DNA of 64,000 bases from Rhynchosporium graminicola (GCA_900074885.1 FJUW01000025.1:1-64000); one strand, 5' to 3'. Numbered from the stretch's first letter, positions 36,614-48,850 are shown. Numbers and translations: made by a program. Notes: generated by a model not told the origin, from the letters alone.

Positions 36614-38956
36614 ACTCGAATAAGATAGGAAATGTACATTGAGTCTCGGCCTCGAAACAGTGATCCTATTACCATGACTTCGACATGACGAGCCCCAGGT
36701 CTAGCTTGCAGAAGGAGAAGCTTACATCCATAATGATCTTCATTTGATCCCAACTCTCCTGCGTTTGGAACTGGTTGAAGACCGAGTTTTGGTGCGTTTG
36801 GGAAGAACCCAGTTTCTCTCGCATTACGCTGCCAATAATCAGAAACAAGCCATTCCGTCCAAACAATATCTAAAGGTATTCTGACTTCTAGGGACCCCGG
36901 GAAATTTCCAACCTGCTTTCATCTTCTCTAATCTTAGTTACCTTACGACATATCCCTTGCGATTGAAGCAGCTATGAAGTCTTTCGTCGGAACATACCCT
37001 AACTTCTAGCACCTTCCTGTATGCAGCACATGTCACTAATACTATATTCTAACTATCAAAATTATATACTAGAACTGAGTGCGTTTACTATAACTACTGG
37101 TCGTACTTATAGTGTAGAGTTACCTGTTTCTGCAGCAAGACAAGTCGAAATCTCACTTTAGGCCTTCTAATTCGTAGTTTCTGCTTATCAGTAGTGAGGA
37201 AACTATTATTCGACTGAGGATGACTTTTCGATAGTCGCCCTGATACTAGCCTTCCGTGCCAAGCTACAATTAAAGTCAGGATAAACTGCCAGTTTTTCGG
37301 TGATTGAGTGACGAGCCAAGTCCTGAGTGAATTTGTTCTACCACCGCGTTCGCGTGTCATTATCAGTAGCCGGGCGAGTATCATCCGCACATTCTTTGAT
37401 CTCTTGGTGATTCTTCCTAATACCATCTAAAATGGTAGACGTGCCCGAGTATGATGTAGAGGTGTTTTGCTTGAATAAGTTTATTACTACGAGTTAAGAA
37501 GAACGAGCAGCCTTAGCCAAGATTTCCACTGTATTCATGTACATGAGAACACTGCTGACGGTTTGATAACGGTAATTTCATGTAATGGCAGCATGTCTAG
37601 AGCTGTGTCATGCAACCCCAATCTCTCGTGTCGTAGTCTCGATTGGCGTATATAATCTGCTCGATGAAAAGATGTCGTATGGATTGATGTTCAGGATATG
37701 TTCGTTGTATTTCGGTAGCCAGTGTGGACTGGGGATTGTGACTGGGAACGGCCTGGACGAGCTACTTTCTTAATAAAAAGGAAGGATAAAGTCTCCGGTG
37801 ATGTCATGATCTGAATGTCAAATGCTACCTATTTGATAGGAGTTAAGGCTCCGGTCTATTTACAAAGGTATTATCGTCACGCAAATCTGCCGTTACTGCG
37901 GACCTGTGAGTTTCACCACTTCAAAATCTTACCATACTACTGGAAGACTGCTCGTCAATCCTAGCATTTCCCTGGTTTGGCGCAGTAATCATTGTACTTG
38001 ATACCGCTACATTATACGATCGACAGCTCAGTTGATCTAAGAGGCTGCTGCACGGTAATGGGGATAACAATGCCCATGTGATATCCCGTCCTCGTCTAAC
38101 TCACAACCTAGCGTGACGTAAGGTCATGATCGGACCAGCAATACGCATCAGGACTCAAGCACATATCATGTTAGAGGAGAATTGCCACATCTACCAATCA
38201 TCATCTTCCGCTGCTGCATTCCGCCGCTGGAAGTAAAGCAGGTCGTAAGAAGTAGCGTCTTTAAGCACGCTTATTCGTTACGTTGCGGCTAGGCGTGGAG
38301 TGGGTGGTGTTCCGTACTTCGAAGCGAGAGTGTATTCCCAAACAGAGAGCCAAATACCGCTATAAGCTTTCTGAATTGATGCAATTTTGCCCGTACAAAT
38401 GATCTCGAGGTGTAAAGCTAGCGGCAGTACAATGAGAATCCAATGTCTTACAGTGACCTATTCAATAGGAAATATCTAGAAGTAGCACAGACAGTAGGCT
38501 AGATTTATGAAGCGGCGTACGAATTAGTGCTGTAAGTCATCTGCAGTACATCTAGGCACTAACTTGAATTTCCTTTTGATAGCTGCGGGAATTGAGCCTG
38601 GCTCTTACTCAACCACGGCAAAGCTGTTAACAACAGCAGCAACCCTTCGTGAGCCCCTGAAATGAAACAAGCAGGCGTCTCCGGAGGATATGCTCATAGC
38701 TCATTGGCTGGGTTCGGAATTGCCCAGCATTATTCATCGAGCCAAGGGCGATTGATGTAGTTGGAAGCCGTAAGAGAATGTCGTCACTGCATAGCATTCG
38801 ATCACGGGTGAATTTACAAATGTATTAATTGCAGCTTGAGCTCCCACACTTTCATTTTAACACCCAATATTCGTCGCACTTTTACGGAACATTAAACGCC
38901 ATCACTTCTATACACACTACTAAGCCAACCCAAACAATCCATCTCCAGTCACAGTA
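36614..38956. other. Intergenic, including the likely promoter of the NmrA-like gene
   Basis: Frames such as 37094-37426 (minus) and 37585-37773 (plus) have no recognisable features. The last 120 bases before 38957 are pyrimidine- and A-rich without ATG, as usual for a fungal leader. A TGACGTAAG word near 38113 resembles a CRE-type (bZIP) site, but one such word has little weight. Confidence 0.5.
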
Positions 38957-40167
38957 ATGTCACGTAACGTGTGCATCTCAGCTATCGATGGACAGACCGG
39001 TTTCTTGATTGCTGAGCTACTCCTCACAGACCGGAAGTTCAAGGTCGACTCTGTGTGTGGACTCACTCTGCATCCCACGTCCGCAAAGTGTAAGGAGCTT
39101 CAAAAGCTAGGCGTAACAATCATCCCGCACAAGTCAGGAAAGGTGAAGGACATGGCAGCCACGTTGAAGGAGTCGGGTGCAGATGCATTATGCGTTATTC
39201 CACCAACACACAAGGACAAATACGACATCACAATGGAATTGGTTACTGCTGCTAAGAAAGCGGGTGTACCTAACGTCTGCCTAGTCAGCTCTGCAGGTGC
39301 AGATATGGCAGATGCAAAGAAGCAGCCACGTCTCCGCCAGTTCATCGACATTGAACAGCTGGTAATGGAGGCCAAAGGTGATGCTGAGACCCCAACCGGC
39401 CATTCTCCCGTTGTTGTCCGGTAAGTGAATCAATCTATGGTCCCACCCATGTCTACATTTATGTCGCACAATTCCTACTAAAATTTACGAATAGAGGCGG
39501 TTTCTACGCAGAGAACCTATTGAACTACAGTCCACAACTCAAGGAAGGAATTCTGCCACTCCCAATTGGACCAAACCACAAGTTTGCACCTATTGCGCTC
39601 GGGGTATGTTGCAGGGCTACATCGCCAAGAGATGATGAAGGATATATGAGCTAACTGATCTAGGACGTCGCTCTCGTCGTCGCGCATATCCTTTCAGGAA
39701 AGGGCGAGCATGGATTTGACGATAAACATCGAGGTCAACTGATTGTCCTCACAGGTTAGCTCTGACTTTCCAATAAAGGTATCTAGCTAATGAAAGTAGG
39801 ACCTATGCTAGCTGCGGGAGAGGAGCTTGCAGAGGCGGCCAGGCAGGCTTTAGGAACAGATATGCAATTTGAGGATATTTCAGAGTACGTACAGCTCTAA
39901 AGTCAAATTTTCAATAGTAACATTATATATAGGGCTGAAGCGAAGCGGGTCTTGCATGCGCAGGCACCATCCGATGCTTCCGAAATTCAGTATTTACTAG
40001 AGTATTATTCTCTCGTGAAAGAGGGCAAGACGAACTACATCTCTACGTCCGCTTTTCATGATATTACTGGACAGCACCCACAGGAGCCGGTGGATTTCTT
40101 CAAGGTATATGCCGATGAGTTCAAAGAGGAACACCCGAGCAAGAAGAGAAAAGCCAATGGCAAGTAG
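38957..40167 (+). CDS. NmrA-like NAD(P)-binding protein, five exons, 327 aa
   Basis: The exons are 38957-39420, 39495-39603, 39664-39754, 39800-39884 and 39933-40167. All introns are GT-AG (gtaagt, gtatgt, gttagc, gtacgt donors; 45-74 nt), and the phases join to 328 codons including the stop. The N-terminus VCISAIDGQTGFLIAELLL is a variant of the dinucleotide-binding loop of atypical short-chain dehydrogenases (Gly12, Gly15). PNVCLVSSAG (near residue 112) is the typical beta-strand turn, FYAENLL follows in exon 2 and TGPMLAAGEEL spans exons 3-4. These features fit the NmrA/HSCARG-like family, which mostly binds NAD(P) and acts as a redox sensor or reductase; the actual substrate is not shown. 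The C-terminus ends basic (SKKRKANGK). The protein is probably cytosolic or nuclear, as no signal peptide or membrane segment is seen. Confidence 0.9.
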
Positions 40168-41339
40168 AAGGATAGAGGATATACAATCATGGAAGCAAAT
40201 TGTCCAGTTTGAATTATGAAATGTGTATAGATGCATCACCCTGCCAATAATGCTGTGCAGAGTGCCCAGCATGGTTAAGCAAACCTGTGTCCCAAGAACT
40301 TTTCGAGATTACTTTCATCGAAATTGTACCAGCATTTCACGCTTAAACTATATAGTATGTCATATATCTGAACTTCCTGCTCTTGATTGGATCATGCTTT
40401 ATACATTTGTGACAGATGTAGTCAAGTTCCTTTCGAGGCTTTTTTGAAATCTCTTGTGCAGGAGAAATGATAATAAGTATGGCGTCGGATGGTAAACGGA
40501 AGTCCCAAACCCCAAAATCAGGGAACTACCCAGGAATATCCAAACCAATTTAGTACGCTATTTTTGTCAACAAAAATCTCTGTAGTATATATTAGTAATT
40601 AATAGTAATAATAAATAGTAATTATGAAGAGTAATAGGTAATCTTCCAACTCTATACATTCTAATGGTATTATGGGAAGTATTTGATCTTAGCCTACTTC
40701 TTAGCTCTATCCTTATCCTTATTCTTAACCTTAACTGCAAACCTCTTAATATTATCCTACTTTCAAAACTCCCTATGATCATTAGATCTCTCGAATTCAA
40801 CTCTGTGGGCTGACGATTTAACGATTACAATATTCGAGCCCCTTATTGAACCTTTGAAGGTGAATTGAGCGATTTAGATGATTCTTATAGAAGCCAATAC
40901 ACTGACTGTTTTGGACGTTATTGTCGGTCCTGCTTTTACCAAACACCAGATAGTTGCAAAACGTAAAAATCGAGTTACCGAACGAGCCCTGAGTGCCAAT
41001 TGGGACCCTAAGGTTAGTTTGTATGCCTATGCTATATGACTTATCAAATCTACACGCTTTTTGACAATCAAAACAATTCCATCTCGGGTACATCATGGAG
41101 TTGTGTTGCGATGGCGATCCGGAGGCGTGCCCGTCTTATCTCAGCAACTTCTCAACATGTCGTATATAAGAATCTTGACAAGTACAAACACCAATATTCC
41201 ATTCTAAGCCGTCTTTCCTGCTCAATCTGTGTTCTTCCCTACCTCGTTTCATATTGTAAAGTACGGCGACAAGATAGCATTTTATGCATACAGAAAGTTC
41301 ATCACGAACAGGAACAAAAACGAATCTCTTAGCTAGCCA
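40168..41339. other. Intergenic, with a short AT-rich stretch
   Basis: The 3' flank of the NmrA-like gene is followed by an AT-rich patch (about 40560-40760, TAGTAATTAATAG-like words). It may be a small decayed repeat. No supported gene is present. Confidence 0.5.
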
Positions 41340-42812
41340 AAGACAGGCCGTATTTGTGAGCATCAGAGGATAGTCAGCAACCCTTCAGATGATTATGTCG
41401 AGCTCGACGAGTTCTCCCACCCTGGAGTGAGAGCTACGATAGATGACTTGGTAACTAACAAGGCCTCCCGAAATAATGGCGAATCTCCCAATGTGCTTCC
41501 GCACTCGGATGAGTGTGTTGCTTGCAAGAACAAGAAAAAGCAATGAATAGTTACCGATGGAGGCTTACGATAGGGCTGTTGTACGTGTTCCTCTTATTGC
41601 CAACGTCCCGAAAGTTCCTTGAGACATGCCTTACCCTCCTCCTAATAAATCCACATGCAGGCATTTTTTGATTGCTTTGAGTACAGTTAGTTTTCCATTC
41701 ATGATTCAGTCTTTAGATACAACCCTCATAGCTGGCGTAGCTATTTCGCAACTGACTTCAGTAAGTCCTCAGTCACAACGCTCAAATGAAATGACTAACT
41801 GGTCCGAGAACAACTATCGCAACTCAATTGAATAATCTCAGCATACAGCCTCACAAATGCAATATTCATTCCAATATGGGCCCAAATCGCCGATGTCTTC
41901 AGTCGCTACGCCGCAATGCAATCATCAGGAATCTTGACACTTCTGGGCTTCAACTTTCGCCATGTTCTTACTTGGACGTGCATTCCAAGGAATAGGCTGT
42001 GCCGGTCTTCTCATCGTCACCAAATCATCTTAGCTGCCAAAGTCGCCCTTTGAAAAACATCACCGCCAAAAACACGGCCTTTACGATCATAGCTGGGGTA
42101 TTAAGTGTTGGGCCAGTCATTGGGGGTTACTTAACGCAAGTCAATTGGGAGATATTGCTTCATAGTCAATATTCCCATCGGTCTCATCGGTCTAGGCTCG
42201 TACACTTCGTTCTTCGACCAGTGCTCCTCGGTCCTCAAAGGATCACCCGCACAGATGATGTCCCCGATTTCAGTCTCTCGCAGACCTTCGTATCTCGGCG
42301 CTTAACAATCGACTTCGGCGGGGAGTTCCTCTTCCTATTCGGGATGGGTCTTCTAGTTCTCGCGCTCACCTGGGCAGGCTGATATTACGCTTGGTCAGAT
42401 GTGAAGATCCTCGCACCGCTCGTCGTTGGCGGCATACTCCTTTCTGCTCGCCTTCGGAATATGGGAATACCTTCTTCTGCCCGGGAACAAATCATCAATT
42501 GAGATGGCAATGCACGCCATCTTCTATTTCGTCAGCTTACGCTCCAGTCTCGTAAAACAATGCTCCGCCGGACAATTGGGAAGGAATCTCATCTACTGTA
42601 TGCCGGGACTTGACGGTAGGAGCTCATCTCATTCCTCGCTTGGAAAGATATACTCCTACGACATGAAGAAAGAAAGATCAAACCTAACCTCCCACAGGCG
42701 GAGCCTATAAAGCCATGCCCCGCACGGCCATCCCCGAACCTCTCGGAATCACCCTCCTCGTATACGCTCTCCCCTCCTCGAATCTACACCTAACATACGG
42801 CATGATCCACAT
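41340..42812 (+). pseudogene. Decayed major facilitator superfamily drug transporter
   Basis: Pieces of a 14-helix-type MFS exporter appear in order but in different frames. They are an N-terminal tail (PSDDYVELDEFSHPGVRATI, near 41380-41440), SLDTTLIAGVAISQLTS (41710-41760), FIPIWAQIADVFSRYAAMQS (about 41868-41928, from conceptual translation), IAGVLSVGPVIGGYLTQVNW (42090-42150), VHFVLRPVLLGPQRITRTD (42200-42255), TIDFGGEFLFLFGMGLLVLA (42310-42370) and FGIWEYLLLPGNKSS (42450-42500). A last piece, EPLGITLLVYALPSSNLHLTYGM, lies at 42735-42805. Frame changes, in-frame stops and missing helices between 42500 and 42700 show decay. The changes are not RIP-type. When intact it would have moved small molecules out across the plasma membrane. 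Confidence 0.82.
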
Positions 42813-44471
42813 CTAATCTCAATACCAGATCTCAAACCCAAACCCAGACCCAAACCCAATCATAAATATCTCAATACACACTATGACACACACACACGTC
42901 ACACCCCATAGACATCCTCTACGAAAAAATTCCAAACAAAATAAGCCTTCTAAGCTCTCTCCTAAGCTCTCTCTCTCTCTCTCTCCATCTTCTTCATCTT
43001 TCTTCATCTTCGTTTTCTCCGCCTTCTATTTCACGGAGCATATTCGCCAGACTAGTTAGTATTCGCGAGACGAGAAATTCACTCAATCACCCACTCACCG
43101 GACGAACCCCTTGGAAATATACACGACCCTCCGTTACACATTCCTTCACTTCTTCCTATTTCTTCTTGTGGTACAGCCTATCTGGTTAGAATGTATTTAC
43201 GAATGATGGTGGGCAAGATCGGAAATGAGATACAGTCGAATACTCGGCATGCAATATGGTTAGGCAGGCGCCAGTCTACAATTATCACATGCACCACTCA
43301 AACTGCGACATGAAACGTATCTGTATGTTTGAGGAAGCTGTTCTGTTCCATTGCTGTCTTTTTTGTTTACTTGCTCGCTTCCTAGTATCTTATCTTCTCA
43401 TCCGCTACCTCTCCACCCCTCCCTCCATCCTCCTAGCGAAGCAAAGGCAACAAAAAACAACAGACACTGTGCAGACCCCTCTTGATGTTCGTTATTGAAC
43501 CAAGAAGATGTCCACAACCTCCTCAATATGATCCATAGTAGATGGAAGAGAAAGTTAAAAACATCGATCAAGCCTTTCGAAAAGCGATCGTCCCTCCCAG
43601 AGTGCAAAACTCAGCCGCCATGGTCATAAGTCAGGCCTAAAATAGTCCCGAATTGAAGATAATACGCCATGCCCAACCCGATTAAACGATGTGAAATGGT
43701 GTTATCCACTCGAAAAAATAGAACGAAGGCATCTGAACCGAGTCAGACGTCCAACATAACAACCAATGGAATCCCTCCACCAAAAACACAAAACCCCCAA
43801 AGGATGAAAATTGAGACACGAAGTCCGGACATCTTAGAGCAACTAAATGCGTTTCCGGAACCTGAATGCAGAAAGCTAACAAGAATAGAAAAACTGCCGT
43901 GAAAGAGTTCCCCACCCCCGAAATCGACGTGGAAAAAAGGACAAGAAAATCCCCGCCTAAGAAGGTGAAGCAGAATCGACCGTGAAGCACCGTAGGTCTT
44001 CCAGGACAGGGATGGAACCTGTCCAAATATCCCTGGGTTGGAATATGTCCCTTGGCCAGTGGGTGGATCAAAAAGAATCGAGGGTTGAATGACAAAAGAA
44101 AGTCTAATGAGTGGAAGTGTGTTGATGTAACGATTGTTGGTGGCCAATGTTCGGAGTAGAGTGTTCCGTAAGCCAATGTGAAAATCCGATGAATGCTGAG
44201 CGCAGCGCGAGCCGCTTTTGTTTTCCTTCCCATTATATGATTGTTTCCGTGGAAAATGCTGCGTCCGTTTGTTTCCCAATCCCTCTGTTCTGTCTGATTG
44301 CGCCTGTGAAGAGTAATGAAATTGTGGCAAAATGGAAAGATCCTGAAGGTTCGCTTGCTGATGAATGACGACGGGATCCAAGGTAACTTTTTTACATGTC
44401 GCAATGTCGCTGAGAGTTTGATGAAATACATGAATAATGATTTTACATAGAATCGAAGTGGTATCGGGTGA
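42813..44471. other. Intergenic / 3' flank of the phospholipase C gene
   Basis: It includes a (CT)n run at about 42967-42984. On the minus strand two overlapping frames stay open for long distances (43682-44485, 267 codons, and 43743-44381, 212 codons) directly after the phospholipase C stop. They are rich in Phe, His and Ser, show no motif, and probably reflect a local lack of stop triplets in the 3' UTR. Confidence 0.5.
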
Positions 44472-47400
44472 TCATTGATGATCACCTTCGAAAGATGTCT
44501 TTGGAGACATGGGTGTGCTGCGATGCCAGGGACGACTGATCTTTAGACCCTTAGCCGTAGCTTCGGGACTATCGACGTAGATGCTGGTCGGTGTATCGAT
44601 TTTGATACGGCAGAAGAGGGTAGAGAATAGGAATTGGTCGCCGTTGATGTCGTAAAGAGGCAACGTGCGGTAACCTTCCTTGAGACTATTGAGTTTGGCA
44701 GTGTATGTGGCAAGAGGCAAACCTTTGTCGCTGTAGGTGTTGCCATCAGAGGAGCATCTCACAGTCCATCGTACGAAGACCAAATCTGGGTACTTGGTTG
44801 TCAGAGCGAAGTTGAACTTCTCCTGGAAGATAGGGTTGAAGCCATTTTCTTGGACGATCTTGGTTCGTCTTCGATGAGGTGCGCCGAGCCCAGATGAGCC
44901 GTCTTTCGCAGAAGCATCAAGTCCGCCCTCTCCAACGACGCCTTTGTTTTCCTTGGTCTTGTCATCTGCATGGTAGACTTCAACTTCGATGTATGGATCT
45001 ACGCTTCGATTGGATGCAAGACCCTTCGGTCGCATGAGTTGCTGTGCTGAGACAACTTCGATGGAGAAGCTGACATTCTTCCGCTCCCTCTTAGCATGGC
45101 CCGCGCCAGCTTCTTCTGGGACATTTGGCAGCATCTTAATTTCTCGGAGTTCGCTCGGCTTGAGCACGTAGCCCGACTGATCGGTACCGGCAGCAAACAT
45201 CGCATCGTTAATTTGCATGCCCAGATCGTACGTCTGCCAGTTCAAAGCAACCATCTGAACGCTCCTTCGCCAATACTTTAGTGGATCGAAGTTGGTGGAT
45301 GCAACTCGCCAAGCGTTTGGGTAGACTCGAAGCATATAGCGCATGTTATGACGTGTGATGATCCGTTTCTCTTCTTGTGTTGTGGCATTCTTGTCGAACG
45401 TGTTTTCGGCGAAGGAGAAGATGTGATTGTAAGTCTTACTCTCAGGGGTGTCGAAGCCATGGAATTTGAGTCCCGCGCTGTAGACGCCGAGTTCACCGAG
45501 AACCTTGATGATGTTGCTCGTCTTATTCGCCCGGCGGCTCTCCTTTGCACGGGCAACGTCGTCTGTCAGGCTCTCGCTGTCGCTGGTGCTGCTACTCAGG
45601 CTATCTTGACCTTCGCTCCCAGAATATTTGGGATGACTGGTGGCAGCCTGAGTTTTTCGCGAGTATGCGCTCGGAGGCAATAAACCGGCTGAAATGGGAC
45701 CATTCTCGAGTTGCACAGGTCGGTTATGTGGAGAACTGAGACTACTGCCGCGTTTCCGGCCGCCCACCTGTTCTGGATCCTCATCTCGTGGCTTCTTGAC
45801 CTTGATCAAGATTCGATTCATCAACTGTGATGGTGTTGGGAGCTGCTCTAATGAGGGATCAATAGGTTGAGTGACAAGCTTCGATCCACAGGTCTCCTTG
45901 ATTATCTCGGCCATCATCGCTTGTTGCTGTGAATTGCAGTGAACTTCAAGCGAGATCCAGAGCGGAAATTGTGATTTGACAAAAGCGTACTTGCTGATGG
46001 CAGTCATCACGTCGACGAAGGAGACCTGACTTGTGAGTGTACGACCGTGCATGACGACCGGACCCTCAGTGCCGTTCCAGCAGTCGACTTCTACGCATCT
46101 GCAGCCTCCGTTCAATGCAGAGATGTATGCTTCAACACTCGACTGGCCCGCAACCTGGCGGCCCAACAGGTAGGTGTTGTGAGAGCTGGAGATAAAGTAC
46201 TCGTTCATTGGGCGGTCCAAAGTGTATTCTTGAGGAGGACTCTTCAGAGGGACGTTGAAAGTGGAGATGAAGTAGCTGCTGAGAGCTGCTTCGGTCATCC
46301 GTTGAGGCTCACCATCTGTAGCGTCCAGATGGGCCTGCTCTTTGCTCTTCGATCGACGAATAACCTTGTTGAAGACGTTCTCCCAGTGGGCAGGGTCGCT
46401 GCTGACATCCTCGTGCTGATACTTCTCAAGGAATGTGAAGAATTCGAGAAGTGTTAGGCCCTTCTTCAGGTCGAATGTGATGCCCTCATAGATTCTCTTG
46501 ACATCTTCGCGTCTCTTCATGAGCTTGACGAAGTCTTGGAACTCGACGAAATTCAAACAACCCGAGAAGGAGACATCGGCTTGCTGAAACTTGGACCTGA
46601 TATAATTGGAAGAGCCATGGATGTGAAGGGAACGACACAGTCGCTCGACCCCGAGAAAGTCGATCAATTCGTCATCCTCAGTACGATGCTTGTCCTGAAA
46701 TTGTCTGATCATCTCACTTCGCCAGCAAGCACGAACAGCCTTATCGTGGAAGGATGAGAGTGATGCCATGAGGTCTTGTCGATGTTTGGAGATTGCATCG
46801 AGAGTGGTAGTCCAGAGCTCAAAAGTTTCTGCGTCTTCGGCGATGAGATGCATAGTCTTTTGCTGCGAACGACCCTTATTCTTGTCCGGAACCGCGTATA
46901 CTATAGAGAAGAATCTTGACTCATCGGCATCGGATACACCAAATTCCTTGCGGTAGTTTCGAGCATCCTTTCCGACTCTGATTTCCTTGATGTCGTCAAT
47001 GTAGAGAGACTTGGACGGCCGGTTCTTGTCCCATGAGACCTTAGCAGCTTCTTTCTCGAGAACCAAGCTCAAGAGCTTCTTCCTGTTCTTCTTGGTCACC
47101 TTTGTCATCCTCGTGCCTTGTAGAAGTAGGGAGGGGACGACAGGACCTGGGCCAGGACTGGAAGTCGGGGAGGCCGAGGAGCCTATGGAGGCCGTCGTAC
47201 TCGGAAAGTCTCTGTTTTCGAATCCATATGGCATTGGAAGCTCTTCTCTCATGTCTCCGCTGAGGTCATCGTCTGAATCGAACAGGGCTGCTTTTCCGCC
47301 TTCTGGAGCCGTATTTGTACTGTCGCTCCTCCGTCGCATGATGACTGGCCCTGTACTATGGTCTCGACTCATTGCTTGGGTTGACGATTGCCGCCTTCGG

Positions 47401-47897
47401 TTGGTAAACTGTGAAGCTCTGTTCGATAACCTTCTAATTAGGTTTGGAGATTTGCTCATAGCCTCGCTCATAGCACTCTGACTTGTTTTCCTCGACACAA
47501 TCGATTCGGGGAGCTCGAAGGGAGTCAGCGCAAGGTCGGCTTCGCGGCCTCGCATTCCTTCGGGAGATCCCTGGATGGAGGAGTTGTTCGTGAAGAGCTG
47601 CATCGTTTCGGGCGACATGATGGGGGACGTTTGGAGGGAGCTCGAGGTAGTTACTGACGAAGTACTTATCGCGGAAGCAGGTACGGAAGGTGCGGAAGTG
47701 TTGATCGGAGGTAGGTGGTTGCTTTGAACATGATTTTGTATCGTGTATCTCGAGGGGAAGGATTTTGCGGTATTCGTGCTAGAAGAGGCGTTGGGAGGTA
47801 GGACTGCGAAGCTGTCTGTTGCTGCCAGAGGCGCGAAGGGATGACTCTCTGGTCCAGGCATCGCGAATGTTGGAAACAGGGAATTGCCCAATGGCAT
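44472..47897 (-). CDS. PLC1: Phosphoinositide-specific phospholipase C (1141 aa)
   Basis: This intronless gene cleaves phosphatidylinositol 4,5-bisphosphate to inositol trisphosphate and diacylglycerol at the membrane, in calcium signalling. Domains in order: a Ser/Pro-rich disordered N-terminus (1-250), a PH-like domain (about 260-375), an EF-hand-like region (about 385-520), the PI-PLC X domain (about 560-710), an acidic, Ser-rich linker (SLSSSTSDSESLTDD), the Y domain (about 800-915, with LRVYPNAWRVASTNFDP and VALNWQTYDLGMQ) and a C2 domain (about 935-1097). The expected catalytic residues are present: His573 in SSSHNTYL, Glu603 and Asp605 in EVDCWN, His617 in MHGRTL and Glu651 in LEVHC. 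Their spacing nearly equals that of mammalian PLC-delta. The length suits fungal PLC. Met13 (MPGPESH) is an alternative start. The symbol follows the fungal PLC1 family and the orthology is inferred. Confidence 0.97.
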   Translation of the reverse strand: MPLGNSLFPTFAMPGPESHPFAPLAATDSFAVLPPNASSSTNTAKSFPSRYTIQNHVQSNHLPPINTSAPSVPASAISTSSVTTSSSLQTSPIMSPETMQLFTNNSSIQGSPEGMRGREADLALTPFELPESIVSRKTSQSAMSEAMSKSPNLIRRLSNRASQFTNRRRQSSTQAMSRDHSTGPVIMRRRSDSTNTAPEGGKAALFDSDDDLSGDMREELPMPYGFENRDFPSTTASIGSSASPTSSPGPGPVVPSLLLQGTRMTKVTKKNRKKLLSLVLEKEAAKVSWDKNRPSKSLYIDDIKEIRVGKDARNYRKEFGVSDADESRFFSIVYAVPDKNKGRSQQKTMHLIAEDAETFELWTTTLDAISKHRQDLMASLSSFHDKAVRACWRSEMIRQFQDKHRTEDDELIDFLGVERLCRSLHIHGSSNYIRSKFQQADVSFSGCLNFVEFQDFVKLMKRREDVKRIYEGITFDLKKGLTLLEFFTFLEKYQHEDVSSDPAHWENVFNKVIRRSKSKEQAHLDATDGEPQRMTEAALSSYFISTFNVPLKSPPQEYTLDRPMNEYFISSSHNTYLLGRQVAGQSSVEAYISALNGGCRCVEVDCWNGTEGPVVMHGRTLTSQVSFVDVMTAISKYAFVKSQFPLWISLEVHCNSQQQAMMAEIIKETCGSKLVTQPIDPSLEQLPTPSQLMNRILIKVKKPRDEDPEQVGGRKRGSSLSSPHNRPVQLENGPISAGLLPPSAYSRKTQAATSHPKYSGSEGQDSLSSSTSDSESLTDDVARAKESRRANKTSNIIKVLGELGVYSAGLKFHGFDTPESKTYNHIFSFAENTFDKNATTQEEKRIITRHNMRYMLRVYPNAWRVASTNFDPLKYWRRSVQMVALNWQTYDLGMQINDAMFAAGTDQSGYVLKPSELREIKMLPNVPEEAGAGHAKRERKNVSFSIEVVSAQQLMRPKGLASNRSVDPYIEVEVYHADDKTKENKGVVGEGGLDASAKDGSSGLGAPHRRRTKIVQENGFNPIFQEKFNFALTTKYPDLVFVRWTVRCSSDGNTYSDKGLPLATYTAKLNSLKEGYRTLPLYDINGDQFLFSTLFCRIKIDTPTSIYVDSPEATAKGLKISRPWHRSTPMSPKTSFEGDHQ

Positions 47898-48680
47898 AAG
47901 CTTACCGAAGCCGGTAGTTGTAGAGAGATTGAAGACTACGTCGAGCGCGAAGTATCTGCGATCGAATGCATGTCGTCGTTACAAAAGCTGGGTCGCAAAT
48001 GTAGGAGAGCTAGAGGCAACGCAAGGCAGGAGGCCGAAGATAGGCAGATGGGGAGGAAGGTGGTCGCGCGCGCAGAGCGGGAGAAGGGATTGAGGTTCCC
48101 CAGAATCAAGTCATGCGGTGAACAGCGCAGACGCAGTCGCAGTACGGTAATATTATTGTAATGCAGCGGACCTATTGCGGAAATGTGAGGTGGTCGTCGC
48201 GGGGGTCGTAGTTGCGAAGTTGGTAAAAAAGGGCAAAATTGACGATTATCCAGCTGCAGGCGTGGTAGCAACTTTTTCGTCTGGGGCAAGGTAGTACCGG
48301 TACGGGGGNGGGGGGGAGCGTTGACTCCAATTGACGAGGGTCCTTTTGGGTCCTTTGGGTACTCGAGTACAAACAATGATGAGAGAGCGCGCTGGTAGCT
48401 GTTTGAATTGAATAGAGGGAGGGGAGTGTCGCAGACGTGAAGACAATAAGGTTGTAACAAAGAAGAAAACTTGAAGTTGGAACTTGAAGGAAGGAAGGAA
48501 GGAATGAATGGATGAATGAATGAGTGAGTCTGCAGGTGCGTTGAGTACCAAGGTCTCCGAGGATGGGGAGAGAGATCAGATGGGTTTTTCGGTGTGTATC
48601 TACCTAGAAAAGGAGAGTGAGCGAGCGGACGGGCGCACGATGCATGTTTCGGCGAAATGGTAAGGTTGGTAAGGTTGGTA

Positions 48681-48721
48681 AGGTAGGTAGGTAGGTAGGT
48701 AGGTAGGTAGGTAGGTAGGTA
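48681..48721. repeat. (AGGT)n microsatellite
   Basis: About ten copies of AGGT in a row, with imperfect AAGGTTGGT units on both sides (48661-48790). Confidence 0.95.
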
Positions 48722-48850
48722 CTTCTAGATGGGTAGGTGTAGGTTTGGTCGGTCGGTTGGTGGTAGGTAGGTTGGTAGGTAAGGTTGTTGGTAAGTTGGT
48801 AAGGTTAGATCAGGGCTGGGCAGGGCAGGGCAAGGGAGACCACGAGAGAG

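Noticed and set aside
37094..37426. 110-codon minus-strand frame, basic
   Set aside because: No motif, no gene-like context, and similar chance frames are common nearby.
38957..42812. Secondary-metabolite cluster built on the NmrA-like and MFS genes
   Set aside because: No backbone enzyme, regulator or tailoring gene is nearby, and the transporter is decayed. Two neighbours are not enough.
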